Positions 9,076 through 17,280 of a stretch of 64,000 nucleotides of DNA are shown here, piece after piece (position 1 is the first letter of the stretch; every line of letters begins with the position of its first letter). Below the pieces are notes generated by a model, which did no database searches, was not told the DNA's origin, and saw nothing but the letters and a program-made list of their open reading frames with translations. The stretch is taken from contig NZ_FSRC01000002.1 of the NCBI RefSeq assembly GCF_900129785.1, forward strand, positions 124,001 to 188,000. Reading direction: 5' to 3'. The position numbers and the translations under genes are program-made. This DNA is from Algoriphagus halophilus (GTDB lineage Bacteria; Bacteroidota; Bacteroidia; Cytophagales; Cyclobacteriaceae).

Positions 9076-9828
9076 ATGATTGAAAAAATTTCGATACCAA
9101 AACCTTGTTCTGAAAACCCTTCTAACTTTACCCCAACAAGTAAAGGAGGCTTCTGTAACTCTTGCCAAAAAGAAGTACTTGACTTCCGCGGAATGAGTAA
9201 TACAGAAGTGCTAGATTTCATTAAAAAGAACTCTGGAAAAACCTGTGGGATTTTTAGACCAAACCAATTGGAAGTTCAAGAAATTCCTCCCAGAAAAGTC
9301 TGTTCCCCAGGTTTATGGGCATTTGGTTTTTTAGGGTTTCTAGGATTGGCAATTCCTGCTGAGGCTCAAACGACTCTTAAACCGAGGATTGAGAAGGTAT
9401 TTGGTGAAATGAATGATCCTTTGCCTTTAGATCCTACCGAAGCACAAAATAAAACCATTAAAGGCCGTATAATAAGGTACTATTTTAAAGATAAAGAGCC
9501 TATACCCGGTGCTTTAGTTCAAATAAAAGGGCAAAAATCCGGAGTCTCAACTGATATTGATGGGTATTTTGAGTTAGAGATTTCAGACTCACTGGTAAAT
9601 CAAAAGAATTCTCTGATAGTTTCATTTATCGGTTTTAAAGTTAAAGAAGTTATATTTTATGACACCCAACTACCTCTCCAATTGGGTGAAATTGAAATAG
9701 AAGAAGATGAAAATATGATTTTAGGAGAAGTTATTTACATCAAACCAACTCTTTGGCAAAAAGTCAAAGGCATTTTTAGAAAAAAAGATAAAGCAAGCTG
9801 TGGAAATGAATCTCACCAACATTCTTAA
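9076..9828 (+). CDS. Cys-rich N-domain plus carboxypeptidase-regulatory-like domain protein
   Basis: A 250-residue protein with three parts. Residues 1-65 hold a cysteine motif (Cys11, Cys27, Cys30, Cys57) in a conserved Bacteroidota frame, PKPCSEN...TPTSKGGFCNSCQKEVLDF, that looks like a metal or redox site. Residues about 77-98 are hydrophobic and end in AEAQ, as an internal signal or membrane anchor. Residues about 115-205 form a carboxypeptidase-regulatory-like domain (KGRIIRYYFKDKEPIPGALVQIKG, VSTDIDGYFELEI in that order). The tail is basic. The cysteine part would remain in the cytoplasm if the hydrophobic segment spans the membrane. Function unknown. Confidence 0.75.
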   Translation: MIEKISIPKPCSENPSNFTPTSKGGFCNSCQKEVLDFRGMSNTEVLDFIKKNSGKTCGIFRPNQLEVQEIPPRKVCSPGLWAFGFLGFLGLAIPAEAQTTLKPRIEKVFGEMNDPLPLDPTEAQNKTIKGRIIRYYFKDKEPIPGALVQIKGQKSGVSTDIDGYFELEISDSLVNQKNSLIVSFIGFKVKEVIFYDTQLPLQLGEIEIEEDENMILGEVIYIKPTLWQKVKGIFRKKDKASCGNESHQHS

Positions 9829-9836
9829 ACCACAAA

Positions 9837-9872
9837 AAAACCCTCGAAACCTAAACGTTCCGAGGGTTTTAA
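9837..9872. terminator. Terminator between gene at 9076 and clpB
   Basis: AAAACCCTCGAAAC (9837-9850) pairs with GTTCCGAGGGTTTT (9857-9870), with one mismatch and a 6-base loop. A- and T-runs on the two sides let it serve both converging genes. Confidence 0.8.
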
Positions 9873-9889
9873 CCTAACCTATTTTATAA

Positions 9890-12508
9890 TTACACTTCAA
9901 CAGGAGCATCTATATTTTTAAAATACACCTGCTTATCAGCATCTAAGTCAACCAATACGGCTGAATCATTTTTGATATATCCAGCAAGAATCTGCTTAGA
10001 CAATTCATTCAAAATCAGACGCTGCATAGTTCTTTTCAATGGCCTAGCTCCGAAATTGGGATCAAAACCAACTTCTCCCAAATAATCCAGAACTTCTGTA
10101 GTCGCTTCAATTTCAATATTTGCTTCAGCAAGTCGTTTTTGAATTTCTCTCCACTGAATATCGACGATTTTTCGAATGATCTTTTTATTCAATGGTTCAA
10201 ACATAATCACCTCATCAATTCTATTTAGGAATTCAGGTCGCACAGACTGCTTCAATAAATCAAAAGCCTCCTGTTTAGTTTTTTCCATGATTTCCTCTTT
10301 GTTCCATTCCTCGATTTCAGCAAACTGCTCTTGGATCAAATTGGACCCGATATTAGTAGTCAAAATGATGATGGTATTCTTGAAACTCGCAATTCTACCT
10401 TTATTATCCGTTAACCTTCCATCGTCCAAAACCTGAAGTAAGATGTTGAATACATCTGGATGTGCTTTTTCTATCTCATCCAACAAGACCACAGAATACG
10501 GCTTTCTCCTTACTGCCTCAGTCAATTGGCCTCCCTCATCGTATCCCACGTATCCTGGAGGCGCTCCCACCAATCTACTCACTGCATGCCTTTCTTGGTA
10601 TTCGGACATGTCAATTCTTACCATGGCATTTTCATCATTGAATAAGTACTCAGCCAAGGCTTTGGCCAATTCTGTCTTACCTACCCCAGTGGTACCCATG
10701 AAGATGAAACTACCAATTGGACGTTTCGGATCCTGTAAGCCTGCCCTACTTCTTCTGACCGCATCAGATAAGGCAGTGATTGCTTCTTTTTGTCCAGCCA
10801 CTCGCTTGCCTAATTCTTCCTCCAGGTGCAATAACTTCTCTCGCTCAGATTGGATCATTTTTGACAAAGGAATGCCAGTCCATTTAGAAACTACCGCGGC
10901 AATATCTTCATGATCTACTTCTTCTTTCAACAAAGGAGAGCCGGATTGCATCTCAGCCAATTGCTTTTTGAAAGATTCTAGCTTTTGTTCTGCTTCTCCG
11001 ATTTTACCATATCGTATCTCCGCTACTTTCCCGAAATCACCGGCACGCTCCGCCTGTTCAGCCTCTAATTTGAATTTATCAATATTCTCTTTTTCACGCT
11101 GAATACCAGTAATGACCGCTTTTTCACTTTCCCACTTTGCTTTCACACTATCCCTCTTCTCAGAAAGCTCTGCTAATTCTTTGCTAAGGACGGTTTCCTT
11201 ATCCTTATTTTTTTCTCTACGAATAGCTTCTCTTTCGATTTCCAACTGCATGATTCTTCTATTCAATTCATCCAGTTCCTGAGGAAGGGAGTCTATTTCC
11301 ATTCTCAATTTGGCTGCGGCCTCATCCATCAAGTCAATGGCCTTGTCTGGAAGGAAACGATCCGAAATGTATCTTTGGGAAAGCTCCACAGCAGCGATTA
11401 CGGCATCATCCTTGATTCTTACCCCATGGTGCAATTCATATTTGTCTTTGATACCTCTCAAGATGGAAATGGCATCTGCAGCATCCGGCTCATCCACTAT
11501 GACAGCCTGGAACCTTCTTTCCAATGCTTTATCCTTCTCGATATATTTCTGGTATTCTTTGAGTGTCGTAGCACCGATTGCATGTAATTCACCTCTTGCC
11601 AAGGCAGGCTTCAACAAGTTAGCCGCATCCATGGCTCCCTCACCTCCACCTCCTGCTCCGATCAGTGTATGAATCTCATCGATGAAAAGAATAATTTCTC
11701 CTTCTGCATCTGTCACTTCTTTGATTACCGCTTTCAATCGCTCCTCAAACTCCCCTTTGTATTTGGCACCAGCTACCAACAAACCCATATCCAAAGAGAT
11801 CAAGGTTTTTGATTTTAAGTTTTCTGGAACATCACCAGATACAATTCGCTGGGCCAAGCCTTCCACAATGGCAGTTTTACCTACACCGGGCTCACCTAAT
11901 AAGATGGGGTTATTTTTAGTTCTTCTTGCTAAAATTTGAAGAACCCTTCTAATTTCTTCATCACGACCAATAACGGGATCTATTTTCCCTTTCTTAGCCA
12001 TTTCGTTCAGGTTTTTAGAATATTTCTCTAAAGCCTGATATTTACTTTCTGCATTTGGGTCTGTCACTTTATTACCTTTTCTAAGTTCTTTAATTGCCTC
12101 GATCAAAGGTTTTTCGGAAATCCCCTGATCTTTTAAAATCCTTGAAGCAGGGTCCCCTGCCGCCAGAATGCTCAATAGTAAATGCTCAATTGCCACATAT
12201 TCATCCCCAAAAGTTTTCAAATAATCTTTTGCTTTGGTCAATACTTGGTTGGCAGCATTACTTAGGTAAGGTTGTTGTCCACCACTTACCTTTGGCAAAC
12301 GCTCTAACTGCTCATCCAATTTCTGATTGAGCAATTGCTTATTTGCACCGAGTTTTTTGAATAAAAAATCGGTCACATTTTCATCCTCCGAGAAAATTCC
12401 TTTTAGTATATGAGCGGGCTCGATATTAGGCTGACCTGCAGCTGATGCCAACTCCACCGCTTTCTGAATCGCCTCTTGGGACTTGATTGTAAATTGTTTG
12501 AAATCCAT
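9890..12508 (-). CDS. clpB: ATP-dependent chaperone ClpB
   Basis: An 872-residue hexameric disaggregase that works with DnaK to pull apart aggregated proteins in the cytoplasm. It has the Clp N-domain repeats (about 1-145), a first AAA+ module with Walker A GEPGVGKT at 205-212 and Walker B FIDEIH, a long middle coiled coil (about 400-530), and a second AAA+ module with GTTGVGKT and LLDEIEKAH. The middle domain and the lack of a ClpP-binding loop separate it from ClpA/ClpC. Length and all motifs are complete. It is a single-gene unit with 227 bases upstream where I could not find a convincing promoter or CIRCE-like element. Confidence 0.98.
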   Translation of the reverse strand: MDFKQFTIKSQEAIQKAVELASAAGQPNIEPAHILKGIFSEDENVTDFLFKKLGANKQLLNQKLDEQLERLPKVSGGQQPYLSNAANQVLTKAKDYLKTFGDEYVAIEHLLLSILAAGDPASRILKDQGISEKPLIEAIKELRKGNKVTDPNAESKYQALEKYSKNLNEMAKKGKIDPVIGRDEEIRRVLQILARRTKNNPILLGEPGVGKTAIVEGLAQRIVSGDVPENLKSKTLISLDMGLLVAGAKYKGEFEERLKAVIKEVTDAEGEIILFIDEIHTLIGAGGGGEGAMDAANLLKPALARGELHAIGATTLKEYQKYIEKDKALERRFQAVIVDEPDAADAISILRGIKDKYELHHGVRIKDDAVIAAVELSQRYISDRFLPDKAIDLMDEAAAKLRMEIDSLPQELDELNRRIMQLEIEREAIRREKNKDKETVLSKELAELSEKRDSVKAKWESEKAVITGIQREKENIDKFKLEAEQAERAGDFGKVAEIRYGKIGEAEQKLESFKKQLAEMQSGSPLLKEEVDHEDIAAVVSKWTGIPLSKMIQSEREKLLHLEEELGKRVAGQKEAITALSDAVRRSRAGLQDPKRPIGSFIFMGTTGVGKTELAKALAEYLFNDENAMVRIDMSEYQERHAVSRLVGAPPGYVGYDEGGQLTEAVRRKPYSVVLLDEIEKAHPDVFNILLQVLDDGRLTDNKGRIASFKNTIIILTTNIGSNLIQEQFAEIEEWNKEEIMEKTKQEAFDLLKQSVRPEFLNRIDEVIMFEPLNKKIIRKIVDIQWREIQKRLAEANIEIEATTEVLDYLGEVGFDPNFGARPLKRTMQRLILNELSKQILAGYIKNDSAVLVDLDADKQVYFKNIDAPVEV

Positions 12509-12659
12509 TATAGTTGGTTTTTTTATGTTTCTAATTTGAATGAGTACATCAGGAATTTCTCACATTTCTCCTTTCCCGGATGTAACACATTTTTTATTTA
12601 GCAAATCCAACTCCAAGTGCATTTTCAAGTCATTATGACCGATAAATATGCTTTTTATT

Positions 12660-12678
12660 CAAAAAATCGGATTTTTTG
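12660..12678. terminator. Weak AT-rich hairpin downstream of the cytochrome-LRR gene
   Basis: CAAAAAAT (12660-12667) and ATTTTTTG (12671-12678) pair around CGG. It lies 58 bases past the stop of the minus-strand gene at 12736, in the 227-base gap before clpB. It could be a weak terminator; the stem is almost all A-T, so confidence is low. The rest of the gap holds no gene that I can support. Confidence 0.3.
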
Positions 12679-12735
12679 ACAGTAAAATATTCTAGACTCT
12701 TAAAAAAGAAAGTTAAGATAACAGATCCTTACTAC

Positions 12736-14205
12736 CTACTTTTGCTCCTTGACTTCGGCCAAGTCTCCAATATCAATAGCTAAGTTAGGGTGCTCTTCTT
12801 CCAACTGTCTAGCTAATTCCTTGCTGACTTTTGTATTCCAGACATACACACTTTGCAAGCTCTTAATTTGAGCAAGCGAATTAAGTGTAGAATCCCCTAC
12901 AGAGGTGTTATAAAGGTTGACAGTTTCTAAGTTATTCAACTTCCCCAAAGCTGAGGCACCTTTATCCGTGATGGGATTATTATCCAACAATAATTTTGTG
13001 AGATTCTGGAATTCTGCAATGATCCCTAAGGATTCATCTTTGATATCTGACTCACCCAAGTCAAGCCAAGTGATTTGCTCTCCAATCTCTTTTAATGCCT
13101 CAATATTTTCACTTTTCAACTTCCCGATTGCGACTACCTCCAAAAAATTATTTTCTTCAGATAACGTAGCAATTCTAAACCCTTTCCCCCTGATCTCATT
13201 CAAAGTTGTTTCAGGAACAGCTGCTACTTTTACTTTTTCATAATGAGCCTTTTTTCTAGTAGAAAGCCCATAGGTACTTTCGATCAATTCTTTGATTTCT
13301 TTAGGAATCTCTTCACTCGTCACACTTAATTGTTGATCAATTCCATTTTCAATCCAATACTTCAGCAGGGTTATTTCTCCATAAGAAAGTCCCGCGCCTT
13401 TGGGGGGCATAAACTTTTTACTTTCAGGATTCAATGTCACCCGCTGATACAATTCACTGGTCGATAAAGAGCCTTCCTCAATCGCAGGACCTGTCTCTCC
13501 CCCTACCTTCAAATCCTTTAATGTCATAATACTCAACCCTCCTTTTTTTGATTCCCCCTGGTGACAGGAGGCACATTTTTGAATTAATGCTGGCTGGATT
13601 ATATGTTCAAATACCAAAGTAGAATCTGCATCCTCAGGAAAGGAAAAGTTGCCTTTCTCTGATTCAGCATTGGAAACTAATTCCTGAATAAAGGAAGGGG
13701 CATAATCAAAAAGGTATCCTTCACCATGTGTGAGATTCCCTCCCAAATGTCCTGTAACAGAAATGCTGATGGCCAACATCCCCAAACAAAACCCAAGCTT
13801 TTTTTTCTGTTTATTAATTTCTGAATCAAGAAAACGGATATTCAATCGCTCCCTAAGCAGTATCCCAGATGAACTTTTATCGAAAAATCCTAAGATCAAT
13901 AGCAATGAAGCAACAGAAAGTAGGGCAACGACAATTCCCATCCACCTATGCCAGGATAGGGTTTCTTCGGGATACCCTCCTTCAGTGGCAAGAAAAAAAC
14001 CGAACACCACTGCTAAAATTGCACTAATAGCACTCAATAGTAGGATCAAAGGAAGGGAAGTCAATAAGAAACGAAACTTCTTAAAAAGTGACAAAAGAAA
14101 GACTGCTACTCCCAGGAGAATAAAGCCAATAGGAAGATGGACTATTAATGAATGAAAACGCCCAAAAAATAAGGTGGAATCTGATTGCAAAAAGATATTC
14201 AACAT
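12736..14205 (-). CDS. Membrane-anchored c-type cytochrome with DUF2231-like and LRR domains
   Basis: A 489-residue protein with four or more N-terminal membrane helices (about 18-38, 50-72, 90-107, 137-152) of DUF2231 type, with conserved His positions such as FHSLIVHLPIGF. A planctomycete-type cytochrome c domain follows, with heme site CASCH at Cys211-His215 and a possible distal Met in KFMPPKG. The last third (about 345-480) is a leucine-rich repeat region. It therefore looks like a membrane electron carrier facing the periplasm with a protein-binding tail. Neighbours include a PSD1 cytochrome and a DUF1501 protein. The electron donor and acceptor are unknown. Confidence 0.8.
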   Translation of the reverse strand: MLNIFLQSDSTLFFGRFHSLIVHLPIGFILLGVAVFLLSLFKKFRFLLTSLPLILLLSAISAILAVVFGFFLATEGGYPEETLSWHRWMGIVVALLSVASLLLILGFFDKSSSGILLRERLNIRFLDSEINKQKKKLGFCLGMLAISISVTGHLGGNLTHGEGYLFDYAPSFIQELVSNAESEKGNFSFPEDADSTLVFEHIIQPALIQKCASCHQGESKKGGLSIMTLKDLKVGGETGPAIEEGSLSTSELYQRVTLNPESKKFMPPKGAGLSYGEITLLKYWIENGIDQQLSVTSEEIPKEIKELIESTYGLSTRKKAHYEKVKVAAVPETTLNEIRGKGFRIATLSEENNFLEVVAIGKLKSENIEALKEIGEQITWLDLGESDIKDESLGIIAEFQNLTKLLLDNNPITDKGASALGKLNNLETVNLYNTSVGDSTLNSLAQIKSLQSVYVWNTKVSKELARQLEEEHPNLAIDIGDLAEVKEQK

Positions 14206-14235
14206 ACATTTAAAATTGACTTATTTAAAGATAAC

Positions 14236-14265
14236 ATTTGTACCTTACATTTATGTAATACAAAT
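14236..14265. promoter_or_regulatory. Composite inverted repeat in a divergent intergenic region
   Basis: ATTTGTA (14236-14242) pairs with TACAAAT (14259-14265), and inside it TTACAT (14245-14250) pairs with ATGTAA (14253-14258). Only a CC bulge and a TT centre break the symmetry. It sits in the 87-99 base gap between the divergent cytochrome-LRR and FG-GAP genes, so it could be a shared operator. Confidence 0.45.
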
Positions 14266-14280
14266 TCTTGTAGATTAAAT

Positions 14281-14288
14281 TAAATTTG
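14281..14288 (+). promoter_or_regulatory. Possible -7 box for the FG-GAP gene
   Basis: TAAATTTG matches the Bacteroidota -7 consensus TAnnTTTG exactly and lies 16 bases before the ATG at 14305. No TTG -33 element is found at the usual spacing, so support is partial. Confidence 0.3.
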
Positions 14289-14304
14289 GATAATGTTATT
14301 CCCA

Positions 14305-15861
14305 ATGATCAATTTTTTCAAATCATTCATTCTTCTTGGCTCTATTTTTTGTTTTCTATTCTCATGCAATAAGCCAAAGGAAAAGCTCACTCCGAATAAC
14401 TCAACTGATTATCTATGGGAAGACCAAACGGATATCTACTTACCCAAAACAGCAGAATGGACAAATCGCGTCGAAGCAGCAGACCTCAATCAGGATGGTA
14501 AGGTAGATCTGATTTTCGCGAATGGGGGAGATTATTCTAAGCCGGGCACGTTAGAGTCTAGCAGGGTATTTATAAACCAAGGTGCAAACACGCCATTTCT
14601 AGAAATCACCAAACAAGTCTTTGGTGAGGATAAATTCTATGCTAGAGTGATTAAAGCCAGTGATTTAAACCAAGATGGTTTTACAGATTTATTAGTAGGA
14701 AACACTTTTCAAACCCAAAGTGAATTATACCTTGGGCAGCAAAATGGTTCATTTCTCAGAGTTACGGATACCCACCTTCCCAATTTGGAGGCAAGTGTAG
14801 GAGATTTGGAATTTGGAGACGTAGATGGAGATGGAGACCTTGATGTAATTTTATCTGATTGGGGTCCCGGCTCCAATATGAATAATGAAGGAGGCAAAAC
14901 TCTATTATGGCTTAATGACGGATTTGGAAAATTTGAAGATGTTACAGATTCCCAAATGCCAGACATTCTAATCCAATTCTCCTGGGACTTGGAATTCTTT
15001 GATTTCGATAATGATTTTGACTTAGATATTGCCATATCATGTAAACGTTGTGGTACCAGTCGAATTTTTGAAAATAATGGAAAAGGGCATTTCAATGACA
15101 AAAGGATATTACCCGCATATACCAATAATTATGAATTTGAAATTGCAGATATCAATCAAGATGGATTCCTGGACCTAGTCACTGTTAACGATGGGGAAAT
15201 TGTGGATGGAAAATCTTGGTCCAGACGTGAGCATATTTTTCTAAATGACAGTGCTAAGCGATTCCTTGATGCTACCTCTCGGCTTTGGCTGGACCAAGAC
15301 AATCCAGGGGAGGACGATAACAATGTCGCATTTTTGGATTATGATTCCGATGGTGACCCTGATTTTATCCTTAGTTCGCTCACCGGAGAAGACCGATTGT
15401 TGATCAATGATGGAACTGGAAAATTTAAACTTCAAGAAAGCATTCTCTCTGGAGATCCCACCCCTCATACACTTTCCTTAGTCTTCGCTGATCTCAACAA
15501 TGACCATCGAATGGATATTATTATGGGACAAGGAGAGGGGGAAGAATCCATAGAAGAACGAATCTATATTGGCAAAAAAATCCAAGCAGATGTAGCTCCG
15601 CCTATTATTTCTCATGTTGCACAGACAACCTCAGCTGTAGGAACAAGAAAAGTCTTTGCTCGAATAACCGACAATAAAAGTCCTAGCATGCCGCAGGACT
15701 GGAGAGAGGTGGTAGTGATCTCAGACACAAATAAAGTTTCGATGACTTGGTATGGAGAATATTTATGGGTTGCCGACCTCTCAGAATTAGAATCCGACAA
15801 ACCTATAGAAATTTGCGCCACTGATGCAGCGGGGAACCAAGCCTGTAGAAAGGTTAATTGA
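14305..15861 (+). CDS. FG-GAP/VCBS repeat lipoprotein
   Basis: An exported lipoprotein of 518 residues from the ATG at 14305; an ATG at 14293 would add four. I prefer 14305 because a -7-like box lies just before it and the signal peptide then starts MINFFKS. The lipobox FLFSC follows. The body is a chain of FG-GAP/VCBS repeats with calcium-binding-type loops such as DLNQDGKVDLI, DVDGDGDLDVI and DFDNDFDLDI, expected to fold as a seven-bladed propeller. The last 90 residues are a separate beta-domain ending ATDAAGNQACRKV. It is convergent with the DUF1501 gene, four bases apart. Likely a surface binding protein; ligand unknown. Confidence 0.8.
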   Translation: MINFFKSFILLGSIFCFLFSCNKPKEKLTPNNSTDYLWEDQTDIYLPKTAEWTNRVEAADLNQDGKVDLIFANGGDYSKPGTLESSRVFINQGANTPFLEITKQVFGEDKFYARVIKASDLNQDGFTDLLVGNTFQTQSELYLGQQNGSFLRVTDTHLPNLEASVGDLEFGDVDGDGDLDVILSDWGPGSNMNNEGGKTLLWLNDGFGKFEDVTDSQMPDILIQFSWDLEFFDFDNDFDLDIAISCKRCGTSRIFENNGKGHFNDKRILPAYTNNYEFEIADINQDGFLDLVTVNDGEIVDGKSWSRREHIFLNDSAKRFLDATSRLWLDQDNPGEDDNNVAFLDYDSDGDPDFILSSLTGEDRLLINDGTGKFKLQESILSGDPTPHTLSLVFADLNNDHRMDIIMGQGEGEESIEERIYIGKKIQADVAPPIISHVAQTTSAVGTRKVFARITDNKSPSMPQDWREVVVISDTNKVSMTWYGEYLWVADLSELESDKPIEICATDAAGNQACRKVN

Positions 15862-15865
15862 AAAT

Positions 15866-17278
15866 TTAGCTTAAAATATCCCTGACAACATTCCCTTCCA
15901 CATCAGTTAATCTGAATCTTCTACCTTGGAATTTATAAGTCAACCGCTCGTGATCCAATCCCATTAAATGAAGTAAAGTCGCATTGAGGTCGTGGACATG
16001 TACAGGGTTTTCTACCACATGGTAGCCGAAGTCATCTGTTCTTCCATAAGTCACCCCCTTTTTCACTCCTGCTCCAGCCAAAAGCATGGTATAGGCGTCT
16101 GGATGGTGATCCCTTCCAAAATTATCCTTGGTCAGCTCTCCTTGCGAAAAACAGGTCCTACCAAATTCTCCTCCCCACACCACCAAAGTATCTTCCAATA
16201 AACCTCTTTGTTTTAAGTCCATAATTAAGGCGGCACTCGCTTTGTCTACCTCTTTGGCACGCTTCGCAATACTTTTAGGCAAATCATTATGATGGTCCCA
16301 ACCCCCATGGTATACTTGAATAAATTTCACCCCTCGTTCCGCTAATCTCCTTGCCAACAAACAATTACTGGCAAAGGTCCCCGACTTTTTGCTATCCTCC
16401 CCGTATTGCTCATAAATATAATCTGGCTCACCTTTGGTATCTACCACTTCCGGAACAGAAGTCTGCATTCTAAAAGCCATTTCATATTGAGCCATTTTTG
16501 CCTTGATAGATGGGTCTTCCCAAAATTCAAAAGCACCTTCCTGCATTTTTTTCAAATAGTCCAGCTGTTCTCTCCTTGCTGCTTCTGTGACCCCAGGAGG
16601 GTTCGTCAAATACAAAACAGGGTCTTTTCCTCCACGAAACCGCACTCCTTGGTGCTCAGCCGGCAAAAATGCGCTGGAATATAATCCTGCAAAGCCACCT
16701 TCCAACCCTTCGGTTTTCAAGACAATAAACGCAGGTAAATTCTCATTATCAGAACCTAAACCATAACTGATCCAAGACCCAAAAGAAGGTCTTCCAGGTA
16801 GTTCAGATCCAGTATTAGTAAACATCTGCGCAGGTTCATGTTGAACAGAGGCCGTATGCATGGACTGAATTTTACACAACTCATCAGTGATTTTTGACAT
16901 GTTCGGAAGCAAATCACTCATCCACATCCCACTTTCTCCATGCTGCTTAAAATTCCAACGTGTCCCAACCATGGGGAAAGAATTCTGGGTAGCTGCTGTT
17001 CCCGTCAATCGATCTCCAAATACGCTTGAAGGCAGATTTTCTCCATTCATTTTAACCAACTGAGGCTTGTAATCAAATAAGTCCAATTGGGAAGGGGCCC
17101 CTGCCATGTAGAGGTATATGATTCTTTTAGCTTTTGGGACGAAATGAGGTTTATTTCCAAATGCGAAAAGCGAGGTAGGATTCAATAAGGAGGCGAGCGA
17201 AACAGCTCCCATCCCCAAAGATGTTTTTGTCAAAAACTCTCTCCTAGTTAAAGGTATATGTATATGATTGTGTCCCAT
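15866..17278 (-). CDS. DUF1501 domain protein, Tat-exported
   Basis: A 470-residue member of DUF1501, a sulfatase/alkaline-phosphatase-like fold with no proven activity. The N-terminus has a twin-arginine signal (TRREFL, Arg12-Arg13, then a Gly/Ala-rich helix), so it is probably exported folded. Family hallmarks visible are YLYMAGAPSQLDLFDYKP, MSDLLPN, GWDHH, WGGEFGRTCFSQ and DHHPDAYT. It starts three bases after the PSD1 gene stop on the same strand, so the two are almost certainly one transcript, as in planctomycetes and other Bacteroidota where this pair is conserved. Confidence 0.9.
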   Translation of the reverse strand: MGHNHIHIPLTRREFLTKTSLGMGAVSLASLLNPTSLFAFGNKPHFVPKAKRIIYLYMAGAPSQLDLFDYKPQLVKMNGENLPSSVFGDRLTGTAATQNSFPMVGTRWNFKQHGESGMWMSDLLPNMSKITDELCKIQSMHTASVQHEPAQMFTNTGSELPGRPSFGSWISYGLGSDNENLPAFIVLKTEGLEGGFAGLYSSAFLPAEHQGVRFRGGKDPVLYLTNPPGVTEAARREQLDYLKKMQEGAFEFWEDPSIKAKMAQYEMAFRMQTSVPEVVDTKGEPDYIYEQYGEDSKKSGTFASNCLLARRLAERGVKFIQVYHGGWDHHNDLPKSIAKRAKEVDKASAALIMDLKQRGLLEDTLVVWGGEFGRTCFSQGELTKDNFGRDHHPDAYTMLLAGAGVKKGVTYGRTDDFGYHVVENPVHVHDLNATLLHLMGLDHERLTYKFQGRRFRLTDVEGNVVRDILS

Positions 17279-17280
17279 GG

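Noticed and set aside
10443..10913. 156-residue plus-strand frame opposite clpB
   Set aside because: Fully antisense to conserved AAA+ coding sequence; its length follows from codon bias of clpB.
12509..12735. Heat-shock operator upstream of clpB
   Set aside because: No CIRCE-type inverted repeat (TTAGCACTC family) and no convincing -7 box is present, so no regulatory site is claimed.
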